A DNA stretch of 64,000 nucleotides from Stachybotrys elegans (GCA_020746835.1 JAGPNK010000010.1:1116001-1180000), one strand, 5' to 3'. Counted from the first letter of the stretch, positions 1 to 12,082 are shown. Notes: generated by a model from the sequence alone, not told the origin. Program-made: numbers and translations.

Positions 1-1042
1 AGGTCCGAAGAGGTTCTTATATTAAATGAGCAGGTTTCTCTAAAGAATCGCCTCAAAAACCTCAAGAAAGAGAGCAAGGGAGTCATGCAACTGGCCGCCT
101 CGTCACTGACGGTGCTTTCGACTGCGCAGCCGCGGAACAAGATGCTTTTCGAGGGATTCCAAAAGCCCTCGGAGAAGCTTAAGAAAAAGTACGTTTCATA
201 CATCAACTTAATACAATGGAAATTGCCCGCTGACGGTGAAACCCTACAGAAAGGTTGCTTTTGCCAATAGGGCCACTACAGCAGTATCACCGTCACCAAC
301 TGGTATTCCAGCGCCACCAATCTCCAGGCATGACACGGGAGAAGAGATTGTGAGCATGTGCTTGGCCATCAAAGACAGCAATCAACTACCCGTTCCATCC
401 ATTGGCTTCATGGATTCTGGTCCGGAGTTGAGAATAATTCTACAGTTTCAAGACCAACCGACGGGATCGCCAGCCAACCAGACGTTCGAGTCATTTCTAC
501 GATCCACCACACGGCGCTTTGCACGACTACAACTAGGCCTGAATGTGCTTCTCGGCATACTCAAGCTCGGGTCATGCTGGCTACCTCAAGCATGGTCAAA
601 GCAATCCATAAATGTCGTGAAATGGGAACCAGGAAAAGAACAGCAACCACTTGTTTACCCCTACCTCTCTCACCCATCAATCCACCAGACGCTTGATGCC
701 GAACGACTGACAATAACCAGCACGGAGAATGCCCGCGCAAGCCTGCTTTCATTAGGCATACTTTTACTGGAGCTACTATTCGGACAGACTCTGGAGGAGC
801 AAGCATTTTACGCGGACTTCTGTAACAAGGAAGGGGAGGCAAATGAATTCACTGCCCTTTGTGCTGCGTGGAAATGGCAGAAAGGGGTTGAAGAGGAATT
901 CGGCCAAAAGATGGCAAACGCCATAAGACTGTGCGTCACTTGCGAGTTTGACAGCCCAGACTTGGAAAACTCCAAATTTGTGGCCGCGGTTTGGACATCG
1001 GTCGCTCAGCCAATAGAAGAATTCCTGCAGGCTTATAGATGA
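1..1042 (+). CDS. DUF7580 domain protein, 3' part
   Basis: The gene enters from the left edge, so its start is not seen. Exons are 1-188 and 250-1042, with a 61-nt intron (GTACGT donor, TGAC branch, ACAG acceptor), and frame is kept across the junction. The C-terminal half has the pattern I associate with the fungal DUF7580 family: a WLPQAWSK segment, a PYL motif, then an LGILLLELLFG helix and a short helical tail. The upstream part is charged and helical, as in proteins where DUF7580 follows a HeLo-like or prion-inhibition domain. Role unknown; members are often linked to fungal non-self or cell-death gene sets, but nothing here proves that. The stop is TGA at 1040-1042, and the next gene converges on it 41 bases away. 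Confidence 0.7.
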
Positions 1043-1083
1043 AAGCGACTTTCTGGATAAACACTTCTCTTCTACAGGTAGAA

Positions 1084-3224
1084 TTACCACGAGTATGCGT
1101 CTTCGTGAAACTCAAACACGGAGCTGTGCTTCTTTCCAGCAGCAACAACTGCAGCACGCACGTCATCGCATAGGGCTGGAGGACCGCAAGCTACAACACC
1201 GATCTTTGTCCAGCCCACTTCCACCTCCCGGGCCAGAACCTCTTCGATGGCGGTCCTTGACCCAACCTTGATCTCCTTGTCTGCCAATCCCTCGAGGGCT
1301 GCGTCGAAGGCGCGGACCAGGCTTTCGCCATTCTGCTTGACTGTCCAGCAGAGTTTCGCGTTTGGATGGGTTTTGGTCCATGCTAGGAGACTGGTGATGC
1401 CGATACCACCGCCAACAAGGAGGATGCGATCGCACTTTAGAATGCTGGAAGTTGAGTTGTCTGTGTATGGCCCCTCGAGGAGTGTGAAGAGGTTATTCGA
1501 AGCTTGGAGGGCCTTTGTCATTCCAGTCGCCTTGCGAATGAAGAAAGTGATGCCAGGTGTCATTTGCTTTCTGCCTGCACTACCGGAGCTCACAGATGCC
1601 AGTGCCTGCTGCTTCTCCCCGGCTTGATTGTCAGATGGCGTTTGAGAACCAGTGGGTGATAATTGACGGATGGTCGTCGCATTTGGACCTAGATATTGAG
1701 TTGGAATAGCGGAGAAGGGGTGATTCTCCCAAGGTCGAAACCGGGTCACAGACGGGAAGTAAACGTACGACTTTTGTCCCGGAGCGAAGCCCCATCGAAC
1801 GCCCTCTATGTCAACTCGTACGATGCCATCGCCAATATCTACTACCTTGGATCGAAGCCCCCCAATGCGAGCAATTAGAACCACCCGAACGAGACGGTCA
1901 AAGAACCATACGGCTGAGGCTGTCCAGAGCCACATGGTGTGACCACTCAGAATCTCAAAACGGAGGATGACGTGGTACCAGCTCCCGACAATAACCAGGA
2001 CGGCCATGATGATGTGAGATATAAGAAAGATTTCATAAGAGAGCCGACGGAAATAGACGGTGGAAAAGACCAGCATGAGGCAGGCGAACAGTGTTGCAAC
2101 AACACCCCATGCCCAGTATGGCAGCTCGGCTTCGACGGGATAGATACCCATCTCGCTGTACACCGCTACTGCGAGGATGGTGTGAAGCAAGGCCTGAATG
2201 ACGAAAAGGCGGGCAATCCAGCGGTGCAGCAAGATGAAAGTTGAGTGCTTCCAGTTCGTCAGCCAGAGGAGAATATTGTTCCGGCCTGCGAAGAGTAGCG
2301 TCAAGGGCGCCATGGCGAACGACAGCACACCTGTACGGTACATCAGATAGCCAGTGATTTGCTGGCTGGTGCTTTGGAACCACATGTGGTTCTCCGTGGT
2401 TTGGAAGTTGATGGCGCTGAGCACGATGTTGAGAGCAATCATCACGGTGATGTATAGCGCCTGGCCGACGGTTGGCGCATTTCCAAGGCTGAATGGGAGG
2501 ACTCGGACGTGGTAGTTGCCGATAAGGCTGGGCCATACAAGATACGGCTGCAGCTTTTCGTACAGCTTATCGAAGTATGGTAGGCATCCGAGCCACGTGA
2601 GAATGATGGGCAGTCCGAAGCCCACATTGAGAATGATGAGACTATAGGGGTTAGCGATGAACAACATGGGCAGTGATAGCTATCGGTTTCTCATTACCCA
2701 AAGACATTCATGTTCCATCCCTCCTCGTACAAAGTCTTGTAGGTGCCGTAGGCCACATCCCAAAAGAAAGGGGGAACAACAGTCGTATTCATCAACTCCC
2801 CGTGCCCAAGATCGACGGTAGGCGGGTAGCTGATATTCGCCAAAGCCACGCTATAAGTCCAGGCCGGAGACACGTTAGGATCGCCCGAGGCCGTGCGGTC
2901 CCAAAACTCCTCAATCTCACCCGTGGTGAGGTCGTCCACTTCGCCGCACTTGCTGCTGATGCACCAGGCAAGCGACGTGAGGAAGGGCACGTTCCCGCGA
3001 CGGCAGTCGGCAGAAGTCATGACGTGACCGTGACCATGGCCGTGGTCTCCGTGACTGTCGCCGTGAACTTCGGAGCATTCCAGTGGGGCGGAAGAGAGAG
3101 CCGCGTAGCAAGCTGTAGCGCAAAAGGGGTGGTTGTCGTAACTGTCGATGCCAGTGAGGCCAATTGACTGGCCGCGACCTACAGAGGCTGCGGCTAAGAG
3201 GAGGAACCCGCCAGCCACTCTCAT
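1084..3224 (-). CDS. Ferric/cupric reductase transmembrane component
   Basis: Two exons, 3224-2698 and 2641-1084, join at a 56-nt intron (GTAATG, GCTAAC, TATAG) to give 694 residues. The start chosen opens a signal peptide (MRVAGGFLLLAAASVGRGQ); an ATG ten codons upstream is possible. A Cys- and His-rich outer domain comes first, then six or seven membrane helices carrying the heme histidines (LLHRW, LLHT, SHI and SWYH segments). The cytosolic half has the FAD motif HPFSAIP, an NADPH-binding LVGGGIGIT loop and an ACGPP motif, and ends in an aromatic residue as is usual for FRE/NOX proteins. It should pass electrons from NADPH through FAD and two hemes to extracellular Fe(III) or Cu(II). A siderophore transporter lies 6 kb away, suggesting a loose iron-uptake neighbourhood. 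Confidence 0.9.
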
Positions 3225-3254
3225 GCTGTGTCTTTGAAAGGAAAAACAGAGCAA

Positions 3255-4471
3255 GTTTCGTGCTGACTACTTGTAGAGGCGCGATACGACAGGGAGGTGA
3301 ATGTCTGGTGAGGAACCTCCTCCAGGCTGGGAGAATCATGAGGTTATATCTCATAAATGTATAAAAAACCTCTCCATTTCACACATGCCAATATCACAAA
3401 ACCAAAAAGAAGGTAGGGTATGCTGCAGCTCATGTAGGGGTCCAGGATATGCATTGAGCTGGTTTGAGTCAGTTTTCTTCGGGCTCTGCCAAAGTAAGCC
3501 ACCCCTGTTGGCAGCACCCAATAACGGAACGGCTAATTCGAAGCAGAAGAGCTTGGCGCTGCTATGTCGCTATGCTACAAAGACAGACGGACGGGCCCTC
3601 TTGCTCCTTTATCTCTCCAACCTTTCCGGGTTCGATTCGATGGTGTGCAGCTGCTGACTGCGTGTCGATGGTACAGGGAGATGTGCGACATTCCAAGCCT
3701 GGTGATATTCAACAATATCTTGATCCTTGACTACTTTCTGCCTGTATATTTCGCGCATAAGGAGCTCACATTAGCAGGCCAGGGTGTGACGAGGATGATC
3801 GGCTCTTAGAATGCAGAGCGATGGTCTTAACATCCGCTCCTTGCTCGGTGCGAAAGAAACGTGTCGGTCTTTGAGTGTCCGAATAGAACGCTTGGCACTT
3901 GTCCGTCATGTGAAATGCAAGAAAGGGGGTGGATCAAATTCGTCTTCGTCACATTGTCACAACCAGTAGAGGGCTTGGATACCCTCCTCCCATTAGTGCG
4001 AAAGCCTTGTTTACTGGGCCGCAATTCACTCACAGAAAAATATCTATCTTTAAAGGCATCCCAAGATGTGAGAGACAACTCGAGAGCCGGAGACAGGCTA
4101 TGGGCTAGGACGTTGAACAATCGGGCGCCGATACTCCAGGACGAAATGATTGACAGTAGCACCTGGTATGTTTGTCAGATCGGTCACCTTCGGGCAGAGA
4201 CGCCTACACTTTATCCGCGCAACACTCTCATCAATAATCTTTGCAGCGGGTAACAGAATCACACCGACCGAATTGCAGGTGACGTGGAAGCAGCACTTTG
4301 GTGCAATACCGCAAACTTCAAGAAGGAATCACGTAGGAACAACTAGTAGAATACATCGCTGAATACCTTCGTCATTATCCAGACTGCTTCTAATGGTGGC
4401 TTTGGGGGCATCCGGTCAGTCATGCCATCTCAAATTTCACTTTCACTTAATTTGAACAAGGCTAATATTTA
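3255..4471. other. Intergenic, no supported gene
   Basis: About 1.2 kb between the ferric reductase start and the 3' end of the first GTPase gene. Open frames on both strands are short, overlap each other and show no recognisable domain or splice structure. It presumably contains the reductase promoter. Confidence 0.5.
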
Positions 4472-6591
4472 CTATGACTTGTACCAGAAATTAGACATTA
4501 GAGAAGAATTGGCCTCAGAACAGCAATATCGAATCTTCCTTTCTTTGCTTGATAAGAGCTTAGAATACGTGTAGACAAGGATGTAGTCTGTCGTACTCCC
4601 TGGGTCAAGTGTAATGCCCTGATGACCGATTAGCAATTGAATTCATGGAATAGAAACTAGCTTACCAGGATGATGATTTTTCTGTTTTCTCGGAGAGTAA
4701 GGAAGTAAGAAAGATCCTGATAATGGCTCTTGAGCTCGTAGTAGTAGTTGTGCTTATTCCCTGGTGCCACGTAGACGAGGAAACAGGTACGGTCGAAGCC
4801 GAATGAGACATCGACGATGTGGTTTCGCCCCTCGAGGTATCGGGAAAAGTTGGTTTGCGAGAGATAGCGAGCGCAGCCGTCCTCCCATCTCGCAAAGTAT
4901 TGACGATCTGGTCCGAGGAAACAACATTGTAGCGTCTGAATATCGCGTTGCCTGATGCCCTGCGCAAGTTCCGGATACACAATCTCTAGGTTGTCTGATT
5001 TCACTACGCATAGCTGTCATTATGGCACTGGTCGACATGGAATTGACCTCAGAGCAAGAAAAGGGAAATAGAGAAAGAGAAATGCGAACTTACTCCAGTT
5101 TTGGTCGTAACGTGCTATCCATGACTTACTACCATCAACTGTCTCCCCAAAGCTCACTTGTCGTAAGTAATCGGTCTTGGGCCCCGATGTGAACTTCAAC
5201 TTTGGGTATTCGTAGGAGTTTATGCTGCAGTCTCCTATGATGCAGACGACGTCGCCCCATAGCGAGACGGATGCGATGCGGCTGTCCTGTGGCATCCGAA
5301 GAGCCTGGTAAGCTATCATTGGCTGCTGCGGCATCTTGTCTGGAATGATGGAGCCAGTGCCCGGAAAAGTGCGAGCCTCTTCATGGGTCGAAGCAGCTGA
5401 AGAGACGGGAGACACGAGCGTCGCCACAGAATTCCTCTCGCCCCGTCTTTCCTCCACTTGGCCCTGCTCAACCTCTAACCGCTCCGTCCGCTGTCGGATC
5501 TCCTCTAGTTGGTCTTTCCAGCTAGTGTACCGCTCGTCCCGATCCGCGACAAGCTTCTCGAAATTGAGGCGGAGGGAGCTGATGGCCTGGTCCATTCTCT
5601 CGATTTCACCTCGAGCTAATGCACGTTCTTCTTGCAGCATCTCCTCGACGGCGACGTCATGCTCCCGTTTGGCGATTTCAAGTTTCTTTCCCATGTCATC
5701 GTACTCATCGACGAGTTTCTTCTTCTGCCTCACAAGCTCGCTTTGCATTCCACGGCCGGCTGACGTGTCATTGAGCCTGCGATGTTCATCGACAAGTTCC
5801 CTTTGGAGATCTGTCACAATTGGCTCGTTGTGCTCCGCCAGAGTATGGATGATTCTCGTAGCCGAATCTTTGGTATGGTCATGGCGGTAGACAGAGCTCC
5901 CTTCCTCGACCATCCAGCCCCAGAAATCCCTCGTCTTCTTGAGTTCACTCTCGCGCATCTCACCAGTGTCGTCATGGACTTGATCCCACATGGTCGTGAC
6001 AAGAACAACCTTCTTCAGGCAGTTCTGTCCGCATAGTTGCTTGAAGAGGATCAAGTTTCGCCGGGCCGACCCTTGCATTCGGCGATCTGTGATTCTGTGG
6101 AGATAAATGATACCGTTGAGCAGGATTTTCTTTTTGTACGACTCGCCCAGCCAGGTCGCAATTTCTTTAAGAACCTCTGCATCGCTTCTTAGAGTATCGT
6201 CAAAACCAGGCGTGTCGATGAGGTACACCCTACGCTGGGGAGACATGTCGTACTCGTAGACACCCACCGTAGATGTGCCTGTAGTCAATTAGCATGTCGA
6301 ATGGCTATACATGGGCATTCCGATGGCTCATTGTCAGGAATACTTACAAGCATTCAGGTCATGGCCTATCCGGACAGGTTTTCCAGAACATTGCGCGATA
6401 AACGAGCTCTTCCCCGAGCCAGTGACTCCCATGACAGCGATATACACATCGGTTGGTCTTGGAAATATTCAGCGGAATTGATCAACAATGCCAGCATGGA
6501 GGCAAGCTTACCTTGGCAGCCGACCTTCGGGTGTGTTCATCAGGCTCGTCCCCGCATCACCCCAAACATGTTCGCGTAAATCGGCTGCCAT
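4472..6591 (-). CDS. AIG1/TRAFAC-like GTPase with coiled coil and C-terminal repeat region
   Basis: Five exons are proposed: 6591-6512, 6457-6348, 6278-5094, 5003-4666 and 4618-4472, 1860 nt in all (619 aa), with phases that match at every junction. Residues 37-44 form a P-loop (GVTGSGKS), DTPGFDD at about 85-91 is the G3 motif, and VTTMWD is a likely G4. A long coiled coil follows, then a region with PDRQYFARWEDG and later VSFGFDR, GITLDPGSTTDYILVY: repeated 'glycine/aromatic' strands that resemble a small beta-propeller-like module seen in some fungal proteins. The last exon is inferred from a good branch point (TTGCTAAT) and uninterrupted frame; without it the protein would stop at 4657. 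It is divergent from a second GTPase gene starting 574 bases away. Function unknown. Confidence 0.75.
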
Positions 6592-7164
6592 ATGATCCCC
6601 TTGGCGATCTCTTTTGTCATGAGTCTCACAGTCGGTTGGTCATATAACGAGTACTATGGAGATCAACAATGGGCGGGTGAGACGAGACCCCAATCTGTAG
6701 CCCATCGTAGGTTCCAGACTGTTAGGAATTGATTAGTGGGTTGGATGATTCCATATTAGTATTGGGGTGTCTTGTGTTTATCGATTTGCACATTAGGCAA
6801 CCACAGCTGAACAGGCTGATGTCTTGTGTGACAGTCCTGCTGATCTAGCCAAAAGCCATGGTCCCCCTGTCCAGTACACCCTCCCACTCGAAGCTGTTCT
6901 CTGAGCATCGGATTGGCTCGTCTAAGCCTCGTCAGAAAGCCACTGCGTTTTCTCGGTGCAATATATACGTAGGTGGTCAGCAAATCCGCCTTGTCCTTAT
7001 CTCGCAACATTAGCTTGCATACATCCACCGCCTGGGTAAAAACGAGGCTGGATTGGGCCGCCATGCATATGAAGCAAGTGTATATCCGGCCCTTCTCCCA
7101 GGTTCTTTGATGAACAGTATCGCCAAAGTGCTAGTCAGATCCCCACCTCTGCCGCAGGAGCAGC
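6592..7164. other. Shared promoter region of the two divergent GTPase genes
   Basis: 573 bases between two head-to-head starts. A 102-codon frame on the minus strand (7064-6756) begins with an ATG in good context, but shows no family resemblance and lies wholly between the two starts; I treat it as unproven. No TATA box stands out. Confidence 0.4.
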
Positions 7165-8614
7165 ATGGATTTGCCCGCCCCCCAGCTCGAAGAACAGGCT
7201 GATCGGTTCGCGGCCTTGCTTGGCATCAAGAAACCGAATCCGACGGACGTGTTCTTCCTCGTCGTGGGAAGAACTGGCTCTGGGAAAAGCACATTCATCA
7301 GTCAATGCACTGGAAAGAATGTCAATATTGGTCACGGACTATTTTCATGTATGCTTATTTGAGAACTACCCCTATCCAGGACACAAAGTAATATGGCGTT
7401 ATCTTGACTAGGTACAAATACTCTCGATGTTTTCGAAATGCATCTGAATGGTCGCCGGATCTTCTTATGCGATACCCCCGGCTTCAATGATACCAACCGT
7501 CCTGATATAGAAGTTTTGGAGACCATTGCCTCGTGTCTCAGTGTTTCGTATGCCAACAAAGTGCGCATTCACGGAATCATCATGCTGCATCCCATTTCTG
7601 ATAATCGAATCGGCGGCTCAAGCCTACGAAACATCGACATGCTGAGGGCCATGATCGGGACAGCAAGATACGATAACCTTGCAATAGTAACAACTATGTG
7701 GCCCTGCGTGTGCAAAGCGGAAGATGATGAGCGGCTTGAAGCTCGATATAATGAATTGGTCATTGATGACAGATTTTTCGGGGACATGATTGGAAAGGGA
7801 GCCGAAATATTTCGACTTCATGACACCGGCAGCATGTCTGGCCATGATCTAGCGACTGGACGATGGGGTCCGCGTAATATAGTGGCCCATCTTGTCCACC
7901 GTGCAGACAAACATCCTCTGGATGGATTACTACTGCAGAAAGAAATGGTGGACCAAGGAAAATCGCTCGGGAGAACCGCTGCAGGCCTGTTGCTTGCTGG
8001 AGACATCAATCGCACTCAGAATTTCCACCAGGAAAGGTTACGCGAAGTTGATGAGGCTGGCAAAGAAGTCGGGGTAGCACTCAACCAGCTGTCTCACCTT
8101 ATGAGTACGAGAAAAAGGGCTCTAGAAGAGTTGAGCAAACTCAAATCTGCAAATGAGGCTTTGGAAAAGAACCTGTTTACAATGCACCTACAAGGACAAC
8201 GCCAATGGAAGGACTTTTTGAGTCGGGTGGAGGGGATTATGACGCTCAGATCCGACGGAAAGAACAGCAGTTACGCCAAATGGAAAGAGATCACCACCAA
8301 AAGCTTCTCGGGTCAGTTCAGCAACCTTCGACGCTCGATGTCAGCCTTCGTGACAATGAAAAGGGCGATTCGATGCAGCTCATTCGAGAGGAAGTTTCCC
8401 AGATTCGCCGGGTGCAAGAGAAAGTCAAAGGATACAAGGGGCATATCGTGAACGGCGCAACCAATGGCGTGGCGGCGAGCATGACGGCGTCAATACTTGC
8501 AGGTAAGCAAGGCTGGAGGCAGACTGGCTGCAGTTGCTTTCGAGGTTGCACCGCGCTGACAATATTTCGCTAGCTGCTGTTGCCGGGGGGTCATTCATAT
8601 GCACCATCATGTAA
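7165..8614 (+). CDS. AIG1/TRAFAC-like GTPase, frameshifted, with CaaX-like C-terminus
   Basis: Exons 7165-7348, 7412-8502 and 8574-8614. Residues 35-42 are the P-loop GRTGSGKS; DTPGFND is G3, VTTMWP lies at the G4 position. It resembles the neighbour on the opposite strand over the whole GTPase domain, including the intron after the GHGL..SCT segment. A coiled coil follows. Near 8213-8222 the frame must change: upstream the coiled coil reads in one frame (QRQWKDFL), downstream it continues one base out (ESGGGDYDAQIRRKEQQL). One extra T in the T5 run at 8215-8219 would restore it, giving about 438 aa. The tail is a small-residue hydrophobic stretch ending CTIM, a possible prenylation box. It may be a pseudogene, a programmed frameshift or an assembly error. 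Confidence 0.7.
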
Positions 8615-9323
8615 GTATCTGTTAAGGAGCAACGTTGGTACCAAGCATCATTCGAGGCATACCGCAAGGTCTCATTGTACATCGATCCAAGGCGTAATCA
8701 ATCCACACTATTCTGTGACAACCGCGATTCATGCCCGCAGTGAAAGAGGGCGTTCAGCCTCGCAAAATGACTGGAATAAATAGCTCACCCACCTAAAGTG
8801 GAAAGCAGTGTGACTTGGCTCGTCGTGTATGCATCTATCATGGCTGTAAAGAGGAGGATGGGACTGCTTCAAGGTCAGCGCAGCCTTGCAGTACGCCCGC
8901 AGCGACGCAGGCTATTCTGCCGAGAGCTGCAAAGTGCAAAATAGGATTTTGGGCTTATCAGCTCCTTCCCAGTGGTGGCTTTGTCGTAAGAAAAAGAAAA
9001 TGAGGCGGACAATATGCAGCATGTAAATGTAAATATGCAAGGATGGGAGACTATCGATGCGCCTCGTCCCATAAATGGATTAATTCGCTGGCAAGCCACT
9101 CGGCCAGGCAGCCATGGACCAGTGGATCGATATTTGTTGTTCAGCTGCTCTGGGCTCGGGGAAGGTCTGAGAGCATAAACCAGGCGGTCGAGCGATATGG
9201 AATACCCATCTGTGTAGCTCTATCCATCTCACCACTCCACCTGGGCCGCCGAGAAGCAGAAGGTGAAAGCAGTCAAGCAGCGCTAGTTTGATCCATTCCC
9301 ACCTTCCATTACTACAATTCGAG
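8615..9323. other. Intergenic, promoter of siderophore transporter
   Basis: About 0.7 kb without a credible gene. Short open frames on both strands have no domain content. It presumably contains the 3' UTR of the GTPase gene and the promoter of the transporter. Confidence 0.45.
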
Positions 9324-11442
9324 ATGCCGCTGCAAGACGACTCACAACAGAGCCAGGGCGAATCCGTAGAGATCAAGCCCATGGGTGAAACGAGAGTCTT
9401 CGAGTCCAATTCAGTGGAACTCGTCAATGTCTTGTCCAGCAATTCCTCCCAGGACGGCGTCAGAGGCATCGAGGGTATATCGTTGACTTGGACGGGCTGG
9501 TATCTATTCGCATCTTACTGCAGGTATAGTGGGAACCATTCATCGCCGAGGACGTCTTTGCAATGGCCTGTTTGCTGATCACAAGTATATCTGGGCAATA
9601 GTATCATGCTCATGGCCTTTACAACATCCCTCGAGGGCCAGGTTAATGCAGCTTTACTCCCCTTTGTGACGAGTTCCTTCCAAGGTCATTCCTTGGTATC
9701 AACGATATCGGTCGTGAGAGGCGTCATCGATGGTACATAACCTGCAACTTTACTACGAGACGAATTCGAGCTAAATATGGTATCTGCAGCTGTGATTAAG
9801 CCCCCGATGGCCAAATTGGCCGACGTTTTCGGTCGACTCGAAGCTTTCTCCCTCAGCGTAGGGCTCTTTGTCCTGGGATATGTCCAGATGGCTGCTTCTA
9901 ACAACGTGGAGACGTTTGCATCAGCCCAGATATTCTACTCGGCGGGATTCACTGGATTACTTGTCCTCCAGCAGATCTTCATCGCCGATACGAGTGATCT
10001 GTCGTACCGCGCACTGCTATCGACTCTACCCGACGTCCCTTTTCTTGTGACCACATGGATCGGCGGTCGAATTGGAAGCGAAATCATGTCATCCTCGGGG
10101 TCGTGGAGATGGGCCTATGGCATGTGGGCTATTATTTTGCCCGTGGCCTTCTTGCCTCTTTTCTTGTCCCTCTTCTTGAACGGGTGGAGGGCGAAGAGAC
10201 TGGGCCTCGCTCCCCAAGCATATACCACTCTTCGCGGTGGCGTGTTCACCGTGCTCCGAAACCTGTGGTGGGATCTTGACCTCGGCGGCGTCATCCTCCT
10301 CAGCGCGGGCTTCGCCCTCATCCTTATCCCTTGCACCATTGCATCCACCATTTCAGGTGGATGGAATAATGGGCGTATGGTCGCAATGGTCACTATCGGA
10401 GCCATCCTATTAGTTGCCTTTCCACTGTGGGAAGCCAGCACTCGCTGGGCGCACGACCGAGGTATGAAAGGCAAATCTGGGATGATACTTTCGAACCTGG
10501 CACCCTATCCTATTGTTCCTTTACATCTATTCAAGTCAAGAACGTTCACGGCGGGAATTGTCCTTGCTATGTTTTACTTTAGTAAGTCGTATCATCAGAC
10601 CTATTTTCATGGGTCTTCAGTCTTGCTAACCTTTCACGCCGTCAGTGGTTTTCTACCTGTCCGTTTTCCCCTATTTCTTGTCCTACCTACTTGTGGTCAG
10701 AAATCTCAAGCTTGCGTCTGCTACACCAATTCTCAACATCTTCAGTCTATCGTCGACAGTGTCTTCGCTGATCGTCTCGGCACTTATCAAAATAACAAAC
10801 CGATACAAATGGTTTGTCACAGCAGGATCCTGCCTGTATATGCTCGGCATTGGCTTGATGATGAGGTACAGAACCCAAGAGGCCTCCATATCCGCAATTA
10901 TAGGGACGCAAATCCTCATTGGATTTGGAGGTGGCATGCTCAATGTGCCCGCGCAGCTTGGCGTACAGGCCAGCGCAGGACATCAGCATGTTGGAACTTC
11001 CACGGCTCTTTTCCTCACTCTCACCAGCGTTGGAGGCGCAATTGGCTCGGCCATCAGCGGAGCCATCTGGGGTCGTCTTATACCAAGCAAGTTGCGCCGA
11101 TATTTGCCTGAGGAAGTACAGGACCAAGCCATGGTGATCTACAGTGATGTTGGCCAGGCTCTTGGGTATCCTGTTGGCTCTCCGGAACGCGATGCCATCA
11201 ATCTGAGCTACCAAGAAACCATGACGACTCTGCTCACCGTGGCGCTGTGCATGTGTGTTCCTGTGGTTTTGTGTAGCCTCTTGATGGGTGACTTTGAGTT
11301 GGTGGAGATGAATCAAGGTGTAAAGGGACGAGTGGTCGGAGGCGAGGTAGATCGCAACGAGCAGAAGAAGGGCGACCGAAGATCGTTGGCCACGAAGTTC
11401 AAAGCATGGGTAAAGGGGAGGAGTAAACAGACCTTTACATAA
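9324..11442 (+). CDS. MFS siderophore-iron transporter (SIT family)
   Basis: Four exons, 9324-9523, 9602-9732, 9790-10581 and 10646-11442, sum to 1920 nt (639 aa). The start was chosen as the second in-frame ATG; one 12 codons earlier (9288) is possible. After a hydrophilic N-terminus comes the SIT-like DGVRGIE..WT segment, then TSSFQGHSLVSTISVV and AVIKPPMAKLADVFGR, a strong family signature with the MFS motif-A loop. About 14 hydrophobic helices follow, and a large loop near the C-terminus (YSDVGQALGYPVGSPERDAI) is also typical. It should import ferric siderophores by proton symport at the plasma membrane. The tail is basic and cytosolic. Introns 1-3 all have good branch points. Confidence 0.93.
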
Positions 11443-12082
11443 GTTACAGCCCTAGCTCTATCTACCTCCTCGAAGTCGCTGATTTGCATGTCGTTGAGGC
11501 ACACGATCGGGAAATCCCACATAGTTGTGATGTATGTTTCGGGTCTCGGACATGGCCGCCAAGTACCAGAGAGGCTATCTGCGGATGGTCATAGCCATGA
11601 CAAGCCTGAGCCAGCGCTTGAGATCTTGAATAGAACTTCGCATGTGGTCAGGAGGAGGGATGGTGGATTAAACGGCGAGGGTTGATCTCAACGGCAAGAG
11701 AGGCCGTCGATGCATACGAAGAGAGGAATCCGACGGAAACTCTGTGTGGTAAATTGGGCGAGAAATCGCCAGCATGCGAATTCGTTGGCAAAGTTCCCAA
11801 AATATTGAGGTGGAGTTGTAAATTTGAGGCTTAGTCTAACAGCTGGCGACAGTTGGCAGGACACAGTAGCAGAAGAAGGAGGCAGAGGCGGAGAAGAAGC
11901 AGGAGAAGAAGGAGAGAGAAAAGGGAAAAAAAAGAAAGAAGAGAGAGGTTTGTAGGCTGTAGTGGAACCTTCTAGCCGCAAACTTGCGCAATTACCTCCA
12001 ATCTCGCCACGGAGAATTTACTTGTTTTCTCCTACACTCAGCACGCATTGAAAATTTCCATCTCGCACCTCTTGTTCGAACC
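11443..12082. other. Intergenic with long polypurine tract
   Basis: 640 bases between transporter and the PD-(D/E)XK-like gene. From about 11870 to 11948 the plus strand is almost pure A/G (AGAAGAAGGA and AAGGGAAAAAAAAG blocks), just upstream of the next start at 12083. Such tracts are common in fungal promoters or 5' leaders. No gene is seen. Confidence 0.6.

Noticed and set aside
3827..4253. Overlapping frames of 111 and 130 codons on opposite strands
   Set aside because: Neither shows a domain, splice site support or a clear start context, and they overlap each other.
6756..7064. 102-codon minus frame between the GTPase genes
   Set aside because: Good ATG context but no recognisable domain, and it would occupy a shared promoter; kept only as a remark.
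8175..8249. An intron (GTTTAC to CTCAG) to explain the frame change in the second GTPase
   Set aside because: The donor is poor and removing it returns the original frame, not the one needed.
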